DNA from: Cyathus striatus
Lineage: Eukaryota; Basidiomycota; Agaricomycetes; Agaricales; Nidulariaceae
Length of the DNA: 64,000 nucleotides
Assembly (NCBI GenBank): GCA_025738555.1
Contig: JAOVFP010000004.1
Span: 3,348,001 to 3,412,000, forward strand
Direction of reading: 5' to 3'
Below, one piece after another: positions 11,291 to 23,896 of the stretch. Made by a program: the position numbers and the translations under genes. Within the stretch, counting starts at the first letter, position 1. The number at the start of each line of letters is the position of its first letter. The notes below the pieces were generated by a model. It saw only the letters and a program-made list of their open reading frames with translations. It did not search any database and was not told the DNA's origin.

Positions 11291-12065
11291 AGTGGTATGA
11301 TCAATCGCTAAGACAGCCACCAGTGCTTACAGATGACATTCAGTTCAATCTTGGCTGGAAACTGGCCCTCGTAGTGAAAAGACTAGCACCTCCAAGTATA
11401 CTCGATACTTACGATGAGGAAAGATCCCTAGTTATCGCAGAGATGCTTAAAAAAACGACTAAGATTTTGAAGCAAACCCTCAATCCCGAGAACGAAAAAG
11501 ATGATGAATCAGCATGGGCCCGCGGTGGTGAACTGCGCATGTTAGGTGTTAATTATCGCTCTAGTTCCATTGTTATCGACGATGGTTCATTGGATAAATT
11601 CTCTGGTTCCGCCTATAACGTCGAAAGCGCAACTGCGGCTAGGCTGGAGATAGGGCTCCAGATGCTCCGAAGCTACTACAGGTTTCTCCCTTTAAAGAAG
11701 AAACCTCACTTTTCCGACTATTCGGATCTTCTTATCACACAGTCCTTGTTTTTTGAGGCTCCGCAGTACAGCATAGCACCTTGCTAGAAACAGTCGAGAA
11801 GCTTCCCAAGGGAGTGGTCAAGACAGCCTTGGTCATTCTCAGGACAGCCAGGAATATGATATTCCTGAAGATTTTGACGTTTTTGTGGTTGATACTAACG
11901 GATATGCTTTCAAAGGATACTCCATTTCTGATGGAGAGTTGAGTATTGTTGTTGTACGACCAGATGGAGTTGTTGGAGCTAGGGTTGGTACTATGGAGAA
12001 CTTCGACAAATACTTCTCTAGAATTTTGTTATAGTCTTCTTATAAGCTGAGCTAAGTATCTAAAG
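11280..12065 (+). pseudogene. Third, frameshifted copy of the monooxygenase 3' end
   Basis: 11344-12034 matches the last exon of the FAD monooxygenase (234-926) with scattered substitutions, clearly more diverged than the two large copies are from each other. One base is missing near 11640 (CTAGGCTGG against CTAGGGCTGG) and another near 11840 (CTCAGGACAG against CTCAAGGACAG), so the frame breaks twice. No upstream exons are present; the AT-rich repeat lies directly before it. It is a non-functional fragment. Confidence 0.88.
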
Positions 12066-12409
12066 TGGTTTCCGTCGAGAATATGGCTTTGCCTACCGAC
12101 GCCACTATCAGTCTATCGCACATACTCACTGCTTCCAGTGACGCTGTTCCGGCCGCCTGCTACATCCTAGCGTGCTAGGACTTTACCATACCTTCACTTT
12201 CACCTACGTTGACACTTGTTCATTTTTCACTCTTAATATACAACACATGACACGAGTCATCTAAACTCCCTGGAGTCATTTGGTAAATGACAGAGGTCGA
12301 TTTTGACCGCGAAGGCAGTAGTATCACTTCCATTCTTTCAAACTTTCATTCTAAACTAGTCGAATGTTAAATCGCACTTCATCTGTTAACAATGAATTCA
12401 GGATCAAGA
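12066..12409. other. Spacer without recognisable gene
   Basis: Nothing supportable was found between the monooxygenase relic and the 3' end of the alpha/beta-hydrolase. Confidence 0.4.
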
Positions 12410-13650
12410 CTAAAATCCCATGCACTCCAGTAAGCAATCCAAAGCTCTCTGTGGCTCGTCCCAAGTAAACTATTCAATGGTGCATGTCAGAACGGGTATG
12501 TAATTAGAGGTCTCACTTACTCCATGGTTAGCCCCTCTACAGGCTTAAACTTGATAAGAGGCTCTGGTTGCTTGAAATCTGCTTCTTGAAGCCAATCCTC
12601 GAGTACCCAAGCCGCGTAAACGACATTCCACGGTCCGGAAGTTCCATATACATGCCACAAGATTATTCCATGCAGCTTTGATGAAAGGATCAAAGAGCGC
12701 CTTCTTGGTTTGGCTTGAGAGAATATTACTATTATGGGGCAGATTGATCCTATCTTCCCATTTTTCACCTGGCTGAAAAGTCGCTCGTTGCCTCGAACTC
12801 TTCTGGAGACATAGTTAGGATGCTTGGTGTCTTTGAGATATTTGCTTCACGGTATACAAGTTGATTGACATCTCGAGTTGATAGATCCCCGTGTTTGAAA
12901 TAGCTCGTAGCCTTCAGGATCGTTTAATAATTACGACACCGAAGAAGAATGAAGATATACCCAGATACCAAATGCCATTCCACGAGATTCAGGTGGTATT
13001 TCTTCGTCCCAGGTTGGAACGTAGCTTTGCGCAGGGCTCTTTCCCCCAATCGCTTGAGAAGGAGGGTCTAAGTAGTGCCCATATCAACATATGTTAGAGA
13101 AGGATGCAAGTAAGCAATTTCACCTAACATTATGGCCACAGTTACGTATTCTTTCAACCCATGCATTCTGCGTATCCACTGGAAGTGAAGTGATGGACGC
13201 CAAAATTGAAAGAAGGAATATATTTCCGAGAGAATAGCCGGTAAGAATAACACCACCATCCTTTGTAACGCACATTCCTTGATGACTCCATCCACAAAGA
13301 GAGCATAATCGGCACCTTGCTGAGCTATCATGTCTGCCCTCTCTGATTCACTTCCATCGTTGAGCTTTTCAACTCTTCTTCTGTGAATGGAGTAGATTCT
13401 GGATATTCACGCCGGTTGAGGCAGATGAGCCTCAATCCTTTAGCCAATGCTAAAGAGGTTCAGCTTCTGGAATAAACCTTCATCGCATTGTTTAGAACTC
13501 AGCTAAAACATATGTTTATGTCAGTTAAATGCTTACCACTGTGACTTCCCCATATCCATGATCATAATCATGGTCTTGTAATTGAGTGTTTGGAACACCA
13601 TTGTCGGTGTAGAAGTATGTGAGACCATGTCTGATTGAGAGGAATGGCAT
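12410..13650 (-). pseudogene. Alpha/beta-hydrolase with broken reading frame
   Basis: Pieces on the minus strand add up to a fungal alpha/beta-hydrolase. They are MPFLSIRHGLTYFYTDNGVP at the start, LICLNRREYPESTPFTEEEL, QQGADYALFVDGVIKE, then VILTGYSLGNIFLLS with the nucleophile elbow G-Y-S-L-G, VTVAIMLDPPSQAIGG, YGTSGPWNVVYAAWVLEDW, and FTWDEPQRALDCLLECMGF before the stop at 12410-12412. Frame changes are needed near 13270 and 13170, and the last splice junction near 12520 does not join in frame with standard sites. Either it is a decayed gene or this stretch has sequencing indels like those in the flanking duplication. The substrate is unknown. Confidence 0.7.
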
Positions 13651-15081
13651 CGTTGTTGAGTATTGGTAGTATAATATGCAATACCAGTTGAGGCTATCGT
13701 GTGAGAAATTGCAAAGAATTGTCAGTGGTATCTAAGGCAATATAAAACACACAAGTTCGTGACAAGAAGCCATCAAATCCCCCAACTTTATATATGTAGA
13801 GAACACCACCGCATATAAAGGTCAACCTAGCTTGAGAATTTCACCTAAATCGGTGATAGCGTGTCTACTTACTCGCATCGGAGAGTTGTCCATTGAGAAT
13901 AGCTAGCTCAGGTGACCTCAAGCGTGGATATATTGGATCGATCAGGCTTATGCTCGCCCTCACGCCTACTATCAGAGAACAAGATCGCAGTGATATACTG
14001 CCAATGTTCTCTGAGTATTACTCGTAGCAGTGGCGGTAACATCAGACCGCAGAGGATCGATGAGTACTTAGATCTACCATCCAATACAGACCCATATGGA
14101 CTTAGCAGCAGAATTCATTAATTTCAATTCGTACAGATTAGAATAGAATAGAATGGACTCAGAGACTGACGCTATAATTACTTGGAAACACCAGTCGGGT
14201 CACCTTCTCCCCACGGTTACACTCATTGAACAGCTACTTGTGCTGACTTTGTAGCGTAAAGTTCAGTAATAGCTATGCAAGCTCTTCATGTACTGATGAC
14301 CTCACCGTCTTCGTTCACGGCAGAGGTGAAATAGGGTAGAATAGAATCGCTCGCAGCGTACTTTGTGAGCCACTAGTTAGTAGTCACTAGTCACTATGTA
14401 GTCAAGCTTCAAGGGCTTGTGAACTGTGAAGACCAAGTGAAGACGACTGTGACAAGCCACGACAACTACTGTTCAATGTCATGTGAGTCGATTTTATTAT
14501 TAATAAGTACAAATACATGCAAATACCGTGCTCGGTCGGAATCTGGATGCGGATCGTTTTCTATCCGTGCCAACTCCGAGCATAAGGAAGGAAGTAAGTA
14601 TCGTCGAAGTTCGAATTCATTTTAACGGCGCCCGTTCGTACCGAAGCAACCGAAAACCAAGTACAAAGTATTTGAAACAAGTTTTCGTAGCCTTAGACCT
14701 TGCTTAGATCTATCATAATCATGGTGACGCGCTTCGACTCTCCACCCGACTTCGTGCTCTGTGAATCCAGGAACCCTGCCCCCATATCCCGATCGCGACG
14801 GGATACTTTTAAATTCATTCAGCTTTTAATTACCTCCACGGCTCAAACACAAATTCTGGTTAGTATCTAGTCTGGCTCTGTTCACGTGTAACGGATGGTT
14901 TCCCGAGTCCTTGCAACCTCACTGCTTCAGCGGAACTTGAAGTCCCTACAGGCATATGGGACTTCCATCCGAGAAAGAGCAGTCCGTCCTATTTAAACAG
15001 ACGAACGCTTTCATGAAAGCCCCATCCAAATTTGCTTAACTCCCATATATCCATCTACGTATATATAAACCACTGTGCAAA
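13651..15081. other. Intergenic region before the monooxygenase
   Basis: No gene was found. It lies between the divergent hydrolase (-) and monooxygenase (+) and should hold both promoters. A TATTTAAA stretch near 14990 and TATATATAAA at about 15060 precede the monooxygenase ATG; the second is too close to the ATG to be a sure TATA box. Confidence 0.4.
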
Positions 15082-17214
15082 ATGAATGCTTCTGTTTTAA
15101 TTGTACGTGGCCATCGAATTGTACATTAATCTTCCAATATTTTTTATAGGTTGGTGCAGGTCCTTCAGGGCTTGTTCTTGCATTATCCCTTCTTCAGAAC
15201 GGGGTTTCTGTTCGAATTATAGATAAAGAGACCTCCCACAGAGTTGGCGAAAGGGGTGCAGGAATGATGGTATGTAAACTTCCTTATGCAAACTCAAGTC
15301 GTTATAGATTTTGATATGCTAATTAACTTCAGCCGCGTACGCTTGAGCTCCACAATCTTTTGGGTACACTTCCGGATATCCAGAAGATTGCTGGTCCAAC
15401 CCCAAACGAAGAGCTTATGGGCTTCCTGGTGCTGCTGCACCTTTCAAAGAGCATGATATGGTAATAAATTCTGAGCCCACACCTGACACGCCCTTCGTGA
15501 GTAGATTTACATGATCTAATATGCCACGTTCATGTCTGACGCTACTATAGCCCAATTCTCGGGTGATTGGTCAAAATCATTTGGAATCGATCCTCCGTGC
15601 ACATATGAAGAAATATAGTATTGAAGTCGAACTTGGTACTGCACTGGAGAAGTTCGAACAATTTGATGATTACGTTACTGTTCACCTTGTTAAGACAGTT
15701 GACGGAAAAGAATACCCGGAACTTGCCAACTTCTCCTACCTTATCGGAGCTGATGGTGCTCATAGCGTCGTCAGAAAGCAGCTCGGTCTTTCGTTCCTTG
15801 GAGAAACGATGCAAGGAGTAGAGATGAAAATCGGAGATATTATAATCAAGGAAGGGTTAACTCGGGATGTACGTGTTCTGTTTATCTGGTCAACGTTTTA
15901 GGCTTTAACTCAGCATTACTTAGTGCTGGCACTTCTGGGGAGATTTTCATTCGAAGATGCAAGTATTTTGAAATAGATTTGGCATTTTTCTGTCTCTAAC
16001 CCGTTTGTTCAGGGTCTCTCTGCGCCCTTCAGGCCAAGATCTTGAAGTATATAGCTTCATCATTACAGGAATCGACCTTAGACATGTTACCGCAACATCC
16101 GGGCGCGAAGACTTCATTAATGCAATTGAAGAAGTTACAGGACGAAAGGATATAGTATTCGGAGATTTGGTATGGATTAATAGCTATCGGTATGTTTCAT
16201 TATCCGGTTGTGGAATGTCAGCTGAGACATTGACTTTAGACCTAACGTTCGCATGGTGAACAAATTCCACGTAGGAAGAGTTTTCATCGCAGGAGGTGTG
16301 TATGGATTTTCTTCTATGAGAAAGATCATACTAAGCATGTTTTACTTTAGATGCTGCCCATTGTCACAGTCCTACTGGAGGACAGGTAAGAACTATTAAT
16401 ATACACCCCTATTTCAAACTAACTTGTTATTGACAACAGGGAATGAACTCCAGCTCCCAGGATTCGGTAAGTTGATACTCCATCAACGGCTTAGTCACAC
16501 CTAACTTACAGATTACATTCAGTTCAATCTTGGCTGGAAACTGGCTCTCGTAGTGAAAGGACTAGCGCCCCAAGTATACTCGATACTTACAACGAGTAAA
16601 GATCCCCAGTTATTGCAGAGATGCTTAAAAAAACGACTAAGATTCTGAAGCAAACCCTCAATCCCGAGAACGAAAAAGATGATGAATTAGCATGGGCCCG
16701 CGGTGGCGAACTGCGCATGTTAGGTGTTAATTATCGCTCCAGTTCCATTGTTATCGACGAAGGTTCATTGGAAAAATTCTCTGGTTCCGCCTATAACGTC
16801 GAAAGCGCAACTGCGGCTAGGGCTGGAGATAGGGCACCGGATGCTCCGAAGCTACTACAGGTTTCTCCCTCTAAAGAAGAGACTTCACTCTTCCAACTAT
16901 TCGATCTTCTTATCACACAGTCCTTGTTTTTGGAGGCTCCGCAGTGCAGCATAGCACCTTGCTAGAAACAGTCGAGAAGCTTCCCAAGGGAGTGGTCAAG
17001 ACTGCCTTGGTCATTCTCAAGGGACAGCCAGGAATATGCTATTCCTGAAGGTTTTGACTCTGTTGTGGTTGATACTAACGGATATGCTTTCAAAGGATAC
17101 TCCATTTCTGATGGAGAGTTGAACATTGTTGTTGTACGACCAGATGGAGTTGTTGGTGCTAGGGTTGGTACTATGGAGAACTTCGAGAAATACTTTTCTA
17201 GAATTTTGTTATAG
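15082..17214 (+). CDS. FAD-dependent phenol-hydroxylase-like monooxygenase (copy 2, full length, frame broken)
   Basis: This is the only copy with its 5' half in view. It starts MNASVLI, then after a 47 bp intron VGAGPSGLVLALSLLQNG (FAD-binding Rossmann fold), RIIDKETSHRVGERGAGM, PRTLELHNLLGTLPDI, SYLIGADGAHSVVRKQLG (the DG motif), VNKFHVGRVFIAGD, the GMNS signature and the thioredoxin-like C-terminal domain. It should be a soluble NADPH-dependent hydroxylase of phenolic or related rings. As written it is broken. One G is missing near 15420 (frame MGLPGAAAPFKEHD resumes after it) and one C near 16570. A G-to-T change near 16596 and a one-base loss near 16904 follow, with a one-base gain near 17022. 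Copy 1 is intact at the last four places. Sequencing error is the likeliest cause; recent pseudogenisation is the alternative. Confidence 0.85.
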
Positions 17215-17522
17215 TTATCTTATAAGCTGAGCTATGTAACTAAAGTACTTTTAGTCTGTCTATAACGATTTTTATTTGTTGATATTTCGTACTAAACCCT
17301 GAAACAGATTAATCGAGTGAGCGCTTGAGCGCTGGCCCGAACTTTAAATCGAGAGGCAGCACATATATACATACTATTCTGTCGTATTGAACACAATTTC
17401 ACACCCTAACTCGGAGCTAGGACTGGCACTCAGTATAAGAAGATTAACACTCCAAAATGCAACAGGTTCACTCATGGTAAAACATATTCCAAGAGCATTG
17501 AGCAACCAAAACTTTCACAATT

Positions 17523-17692
17523 CCAGAAGCTTTAACGTTGCCGTAGCTGACACCAAGGGTCATACTTTCGAGGGATATTTTGGGGATATTCTATCCCTGA
17601 ATGACAGCATGGCAAGTAGTCTTTGTGCGACCAGATGGTGTTGTTAGTGCTAAGGTTGGTGCTATGGAAAACATTGATAAATATATCTTACT
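17523..17692 (+). pseudogene. Relic of the monooxygenase last exon (copy 2)
   Basis: Identical by eye to the fragment at 1235-1404, so the relic predates the large duplication. The surrounding 17215-18234 shows no other gene. Confidence 0.75.
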
Positions 17693-18234
17693 TAGCAATT
17701 GTCCACAGACTGTTCTCTTCGTCCCCCTAACGTTTGCCGACCGTTGTCATCTCCTGAACTATTTACCTCCTTCTCTACGAATATTCGATTGGCCGCAGTG
17801 AGACACTCTGAAGGTTTTTTCAAGATCGAAGTTCGCTTACTTCTGAAGTACACAGAAACGGAGACATGCTCTCGAGCGTATTTAAGGGACACCGCGAGGA
17901 GGCTGACGGTTAAGATATATATAAATGGCCTCGAGCCCTATTAAGGTCCGAAACCCACACTCTTCATCTTATAATAGCCCCCCAATCCCACTGTGCGAAC
18001 ACGAATAGCACGGCGTACTCGTATCACATCATGATTTTTTGACATTGTATTGGCATGGGTTTTCCACAGGGCGGCTGCGCAGACTGACTGACCCGTGTTT
18101 ACCGTACAGTCATAAATACCATGAACATGCTGATGTTTAGGGTTTCTTGGTTCCTGGCTTTTTTCTTGCTGTTCCTGACCCGACCCCCTCGATCTTTTTC
18201 TAGTCTGCGACTTTCTCCTGGGTGGCGGTTAATC

Positions 18235-19522
18235 ATGGCATCGGGCTCGGCTCCAACTTTGCATTTCCCTCCAAACCACCCAGTCCGCTCTCCATACCAT
18301 TATATCCCATCTGAAGGCGTTGCAATCACCTTCATCGTTCTATTCTCCCTGTCAACAAGTGAGTACCTTGAATAGTGCCCAGGAACCAACTTGACTTCTG
18401 CACCAGTAATACACCTCGGGCAATCAGCGAAATACCGAGTATGGTGGCTTCTACCTACCGTTTGTCTCTGTGGGGTTCTTGAAATCATAGGATGGTCCGC
18501 GAGATTATGGTCGAGCTTCACACCTGCTGCCAAAACACCTTTCGAGATGCAGTATGTACTATTACTTCTTTTTAATGAAAGTTTACTGAGGCTTGGGCAG
18601 GATAACGGCGACAATTTTGGGGCCTACGCCATTCCTTGCTGTGAACTTCATCATTCTGGGAAAGATTATTGAGAGGTTGGGAGTCCAATATAGTCGGCTG
18701 AAACCACAGTGGTGTGCGTACCTTCCTTCATCATGATCACAACACTAGTTTCAATTCTGACTTCGAACAAATAACAGACGCAGGTATTTTCTTGACATGC
18801 GTATGTACCCAGCCTCCGCGCTTCCTAGATACCAGCACCTAAAGATAGAAATAGGACATCATATCCCTCGTAGTTCAAGGCGTCGGAGGCGGAATAGCGG
18901 CAAGCGCATTCGGACGCAACCAAGATCCTACGAATGTGAGAACTTCACTACAAGTGCGAGTTATTCATGACTGACTTCTCTGTCGACAGGGTGGACACAT
19001 TATGCTCGGAGGCATTGCGTTCCAATTCCGTACGTTCCCCACCTAATTATACTTCCTATCACCTCATCTCACCACGCATACGTAGTGACGATAACTGTCT
19101 TCTTCCTCTGCGCCACAGAATTCTTCTTGAGATACCTAAAAGACTGGCCTGTCAGAGAAATCGCATCCACATCGCAGGAAGACGTAAAGATCCCGGTGAA
19201 ACCACCAATGACGTTGAAGTTAAAGGTGATGAGCGTAGGGTTGGCGTTGAGTACTTTGTTTTTATTCATCCGGTACGCTCCACGTACACATTGTTTTTGG
19301 AGAAGGAGTGTTAATGGGTGAACCCTAATAGAGCGGTGTATCGTACTATCGAACTGAGCGACGGCTGGAACGGGAGGATCATTTCCACCCAGGTGTTATT
19401 TAGTACGTCCTCCCTGTGATTGTAGTTGTTCCGAGGCTGATATACTGATAGACGTTCTTGATGGAGGAATGATAACGCTTGCGATGTACAGTCATAACTT
19501 TGCCAGTCCTGGTTTCTGTTGA
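18235..19522 (+). CDS. RTA1-like exporter family membrane protein (copy 2)
   Basis: Same exon set and motifs as the gene at 1947-3240. The only coding difference I see is at the end: CCCGGG became CCTGG (19508-19512), a substitution plus a one-base loss, so the last codons change from SPGFLLK to SPGFC with an earlier stop at 19520-19522. The family ends near this point, so the protein could still work if the change is real. Confidence 0.87.
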
Positions 19523-20498
19523 AGTAAGACTACTAGAGAGTAGTACTTAGGTACTTAGATTGTACGTTAGGGCTGATTGAGGGCTACTGTTATAAAACAT
19601 GCATATTACTCACGATCACCAGAATATCAACGGAATGAACAGTGTAGGTGTAGGAGTTGCAAGGGAATCGTTTGCCGTCATGCATAAATACTTGGTGAAG
19701 GAACTCGCAAATAAGCAGAAAATAAGCTCAGCACATTTACAAGTCGATTCCGGTACAGCTCGGGGTACACAATGTTGGCTTGAATATCGTAAACGCGTGA
19801 ACGAACGATAGTATGAGTGGTAGTCTACGATCATTGAATAGCATTTTATGCGCTTTCGGTCTTTGTAGACCAAATCGCCAGATCGTAATAAGTATTGGGT
19901 GAATCTGTGTAAGTTCTCCTTGGCCGTATCGAAATGGTTATTGCTTAAGGGTAGGCTGAATATCAATATTTAAGATAGAAAAATTACAGGATGTGTTAGA
20001 GAGCTTACTTTAAGTATATGAATAACTCTTAATCTTGGTTCATGCGGTGGACTTCCGACTGGCAGCTTGAAGCCCAGCCCTTTGAAAGAGCCATTCGACA
20101 TTGTTCATTGCTCGAGAATAAGAAATACGCGGTAGGATTTTCGTATACGATGGCGAGAGGACAGATAGAGAGAACGAAGACTTGATGAAGATACGACGAC
20201 GATGTACTATAGAGCCTGGAAGCAATCTAGCACGCGTTCGGAGTGCACAGGCGAGCGGACGCCGGAGGCTGAGAATGTTACGGTCACGGTTGTTACCGTG
20301 ACGGTGGCAGTACACACTGGTCCGAGCGGTCCGAATGATCAATTAAAATTCTCAAAAAAGTCTATTCAAATTCTTATCACACATTTAGTTGAAGGTGCGT
20401 ACATTAAATGCAAAGATAGTGTACGAATAACGGGGCAGTGACGTGGACTCCGCATATTCTCTCTCTCTCCACCCAACATAAGTAATAGTACTTATACT
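19523..20498. other. Gene-poor spacer (copy 2)
   Basis: Counterpart of 3241-4211; nothing coding is supported. Confidence 0.5.
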
Positions 20499-22094
20499 AT
20501 GGATGTATGTATACACCCCGATCGGCTTAACCTCACGCTAACTAATATTCACCCTTAGCTCAGCTTTGTCTTACAGTCCGGGGAAAACCACATTATTGAT
20601 TGGGGGGCCTTCTGGAGCAGTGAAACTACAAGAGCATGGTTTCTTCAGCGAGGATATCAGTTGGCCGTTCCGATAGCCCCCAAGTCTACCAATAAAGGTG
20701 TTGTCCCATTCAAAGAAATGCCTTCGGCCATGGAGCTGGAATCAATTTCCTCGATTCTCCTTACCCGTATCCTTACTGCAGCTCAGAACTTCTTCCAGGT
20801 GGTTTCGCTTCCTACAGAGGCTATTTTGACGTACGTATTCATCCGACATACTGTTATCTTGTTCTGTCTGATACTGCGATAAGAGCGTGGTTGCGTTCGG
20901 ACAAGATACAATGCTCCGGCCTATTGCTGTCAAATTTATTAAAGGAGGTAGCGAGGAATACGTATGTTTGAGGTTTATAAACTCGCTGGATTTGAATCAG
21001 ACGCGAGACTCGTGCGTTCTACCTGTTTTGGAACTTCTTCCGTGTGATGAACATTGGTTTGCCATTATGCCGCAGTAAATAACTTTCCCATCCAGTAACG
21101 AGGTACACTACTGACATTAAATTTTTAGATGGTACGGACCTGTGGTACCTTACACGACTTGTGTATATCTGCAAGATGTTCTAGAATTGATGCATAGAAT
21201 GCTTAAGGTTAGTTCGTGTTATAGTTCTGTAACATGAAGGGATGAGTTTACAGTCGATGATATAGGCAGTCAGCTTTCTTCATAAACACAAAATATTTCA
21301 TCGTGTAGAAGTGGTTTTGGCTATGACCCTCATGGCGTGATATAGCTGACACGTATTCGTTTCTAGGATATCAAGCTGGGAAATACAGTCTTTAACTATG
21401 TACCAGCCGATAAAGAAGGAAATTACTGTTGGGAGCCGGTCATTACATTGCTCCGGTCTCGTAAACAATTACAATATGCTATCATAGACTTTGGTCTATC
21501 GATAAAGTTTCCTGACAATTACTCTCCTCAGCAATGCAGGCTACCACATTGGCAGTCACGTCTCGGAGCTTACTCGATTCCTAACGATTGCACGCAGGGT
21601 GAATTTGACTTTGATCCTTTCGCCTATGATGTGGGGGTTCTGGGATGTGTGTTTTCAGACCATTTCCAAGTGCCACACTCTCATTCTCAATTATATGTGT
21701 TTTGCTAATTGGCGATTATCAGCAACTTATTCCATACGCACCTATGCTAGCGCCTCTTATTGACAAAATGTTGGCGAGAAACATTCGAAACAGATTCACA
21801 GCGTCCGAGGCCCTTCATTTCTTCGAAGAGATGCGTACAGGGCTTACAGAAGAACAGCTCATGATCGATATTAGTTATATACCTAGACGTTACGGCGTTC
21901 ACTATGAAAGTTACGATCGATGGGCGGGTCTTCCTGAAGAATTCGTCAAGGAATGGTCCAAATATCGTGAACCCCTACTACCGCGCTCGACAGCAATTCT
22001 TCGTTCTATATGTGAAATTTCCTGCATGTATGACTTAGTTGCCGGGATAAGGAGATTAATGCACTCCATTAAATTGAAGTGTAAAGGGGACTAA
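20499..22094 (+). CDS. Protein kinase-like gene (copy 2)
   Basis: Counterpart of 4212-5805. Here the 5' exon reads ENHIIDWGAFWSSETTRAWF without interruption because two G runs are one base longer than in copy 1. The segment EEYVCLRFINSLDLNQTRDS runs directly into CVLPVLELLP, also in frame only in this copy. One base is missing near 20750 (ATTTCCTCG against ATTTCCCTCG), which breaks the frame after AMELESIS. The catalytic loop HRDIKLGN and DFGLS are unchanged. The proposed start is ATG GAT at 20499, then an intron of about 60 bases ending in CACCCTTAG. Fungal kinase-like proteins of this type have no known substrate. Confidence 0.8.
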
Positions 22095-22389
22095 TCGCTC
22101 TTTTGTACATCCAGAACAAATGGTCGAATACAAGTAAGCCTAGGTACATAGTAAATAATTAAATGATCAAGAACAGTGGTGTGTATCACGTAGTAATTGT
22201 ACCTATTGAAAAGTTAGATGTTAAAACACTTATCCGGGTGCTCATGAACAGCCTAAAGTACTGGAGGTTAGTAGAGGTTATTGAAACTTATGATAGTGAT
22301 ACATACGTAGATAAAATACACAACCTACTTGAACTATATTCGAGTTTACTCTTCACATTCTGAACCACTGCCCGCGCTTGGATATACGT

Positions 22390-22902
22390 CTAATAAAGAA
22401 GCGTCAGTAGCGACGGAACCGGAACAGGCCCGAAAAGTTCTAACCACAGCTTCTCAGTTTCACTTAGAAACAAATTATCAATGATCTCATTTTTCTGTGC
22501 AAAGATTGGTAGCGGATAACTATATTCGGCGGCCATTATAACGTTGCACTCGGAAGTGTTTGGGGTAAGGTCGATATCCATGGGGAGGGGGAGGAGAGAG
22601 GGATCGGAGGGGAAGGTCGAAATAATGTGAGGGATGGAGTCGATGTCCATGGAGACGGGGAGAAGTGAGGGATCATAGGACAAGAGGGAGATAACATTAA
22701 CATCAACTTTCTTCATTCTGCGGGAAGCACGCAACTTTTCATTGTGGGGTAGAGTGAATAGTGGAACATTGGTTATCGGTTTCAACGCTTCGCCGGCCTC
22801 AACAGGGATAGACTTATTCTTGCGGAAAACGGAACAGAGAGCTTTACGGGTGTCACGAGCGATCCTCGCGGATTTCTGAACGAGATGTGACGAAGAAAAC
22901 AT
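22390..22902 (-). CDS. Small proline-rich protein of unknown function (copy 2)
   Basis: Identical protein to 6101-6613 (170 residues, twin DPSLLP..MDID repeats). It is one of the few genes unchanged between the two large copies. Confidence 0.7.
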   Translation of the reverse strand: MFSSSHLVQKSARIARDTRKALCSVFRKNKSIPVEAGEALKPITNVPLFTLPHNEKLRASRRMKKVDVNVISLLSYDPSLLPVSMDIDSIPHIISTFPSDPSLLPLPMDIDLTPNTSECNVIMAAEYSYPLPIFAQKNEIIDNLFLSETEKLWLELFGPVPVPSLLTLLY

Positions 22903-22928
22903 GGTTGTTATAGGTGTAGGATGGTGAA

Positions 22929-23079
22929 GGTGGGTGTCGGAGTAAGTGTGGGTGTTGTGTGAATGTATGAGGGTTTGGATTCAGATGTATAAGAGTTTGA
23001 ATGTATGAGGGTGTGGTTGTATAGAGGTGTGGATGTATAAAGGTGTGAATGTATAAAGATGTGAGTGTATGAATGTAGC
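22929..23079. repeat. Minisatellite upstream of the small protein gene (copy 2)
   Basis: Counterpart of 6640-6790, with the same unit structure and number of units by eye. Confidence 0.75.
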
Positions 23080-23528
23080 TATGCGAGTGTGATGGTGGTA
23101 GGTGATAAAGATAGGGGAAAGCAGGAAAGCGTTCGCGCGATGATGATACAGACTGTATTGAGAGTCCGCTGAATAGATGAAGTTACATTCAATAGTAGAG
23201 GTTTGTAGTAAGTATTAGCATGAGTCAAGATACTTACACTCATTCCATTTTGAATACCAAGCACCGCGATGTGACCGCGCAATTGAAATGAGCGTCAGGT
23301 TATGTTTGAGTAGAATAGAGGCACAGACGCACACATGGTGGAGGCTAATACACGGTAGCAGCTTCAACAAATACGTCTTCCTTTCTTCTTTATCATTATG
23401 AGATGGTTCCGAAATCCTATTCTTTATATGTGGGATCTATAGCAAATCAAGAGGATCATCGAAACCTGCGTCAGCCGCCACGTTGAGTTCCATTTCCACC
23501 GGCTCTGTATGACGATGTCTGGATGTAG

Positions 23529-23829
23529 ACCTATGAGTAGCGCGTACTTAAATTATGTACTTGTACGTTGGGGTTGATTGAGGGCTGCTGTTACTACTAG
23601 AAGCCATGCATATTACTTTGAACATAAATCGTTAACGTGTAAGTACTATATGAAGTAAATCCGCTTATTCGTTATTGTTTCTACTCACTCGTTCCATTAC
23701 TGGCGGAAGGAAAGCACTGACAGGACGGTAACGCTTGCGATGTACACTCTTAACTTTCCCTGTCCCTACTATCTCTTAAGGTGACTAGAGAACGGTAAAA
23801 TTCAACATGTACTTGTACATTGGGCATTC
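23529..23829 (+). pseudogene. Rearranged remnants of the RTA1 3' end (copy 2)
   Basis: Counterpart of 7240-7540. The rest of 23080-23896 holds no gene. Confidence 0.6.
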
Positions 23830-23896
23830 TTGCAGTTACAAAATACTACGGAAGAAGATCAACATAATCCAATCATCCAACATACAATCCACTCAC

